NCBI GenBank assembly: GCA_031278025.1
Contig: JAITLF010000250.1
Location: forward strand, 1 to 12,960
Length of the DNA: 12,960 nt
Reading direction: 5' to 3'
Origin: Treponema sp.
Lineage (GTDB): Bacteria; Spirochaetota; Spirochaetia; Treponematales; Breznakiellaceae
Each line of letters opens with the position of its first letter. Position 1 is the first letter of the stretch. Shown one piece after another: positions 12,914-12,960 of the stretch. The notes under the pieces are model-generated. The model saw only the letters and a list, made by a program, of their open reading frames with translations. It had not been told where the DNA came from and made no database searches. A program made the position numbers and the translations under genes.

Positions 12914-12960
12914 CTCTTCGTGCGGTTTATTGCTTTCAGCCGTTCAACTCCTTTCGCTGC

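Overview
The window looks like spirochaete chromosome, most likely a GC-rich Treponema-like or termite-gut-type genome. The reasons are a C-terminal DUF6273-type domain, a DUF3782/PD-(D/E)XK-type protein, a FloA/NfeD locus with treponeme-style accessory genes, a TolB/CsgG-like plus beta-barrel exported protein, and GC-rich intergenic repeats. The genus is inferred from family composition; no rRNA or tRNA is present to confirm it.

Layout, left to right. (1) 1-414: the 3' end of a gene with a DUF6273-like C-terminus, followed by a GC-rich repeat island. (2) 605-2539: htpG, with its own promoter and a strong hairpin after it. (3) 2623-3213: a DUF3782-type nuclease-fold gene broken by one in-frame TGA. 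(4) 3267-3332: a perfect 28-bp inverted repeat (31 paired positions counting a wobble). (5) 3420-4808: radA, with no visible Shine-Dalgarno sequence. (6) 5171-5461: a small RRM RNA-binding protein whose ribosome site lies inside a predicted hairpin. (7) 5600-9153, minus strand: NfeD, FloA and two small uncharacterised proteins, probably one membrane-microdomain locus. (8) 9154-9558: a non-coding stretch with a GC-rich island and about three copies of a 21-bp tandem repeat. (9) 9559-10506, minus: an EamA/DMT permease, divergent from (10) 10636-11241: pyrE, preceded by a possible 27-codon leader ORF whose stop overlaps the pyrE start. (11) 11238: the first ~16 codons of purD, then loss of homology. 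(12) 11399-12493, minus: an exported protein with a TolB/CsgG-like N-terminal half and a probable outer-membrane barrel. (13) 12494-12960: a GC-rich island, inverted repeats and a 16-codon ORF with a strong Shine-Dalgarno sequence.

Functionally, most of the window is housekeeping: chaperone, recombination and repair, pyrimidine synthesis, membrane organisation and export. Overlaid on it are signs of decay and rearrangement: a nonsense-broken gene, a decapitated purD, a possible premature stop in the exported protein, and dispersed repeats. No CRISPR array, prophage, transposase or recognisable defence system is present. The least explained elements are the perfect hairpin at 3267-3332, the two small genes behind floA, the possible RNA-level control of the RRM gene, and the pyrE leader ORF.
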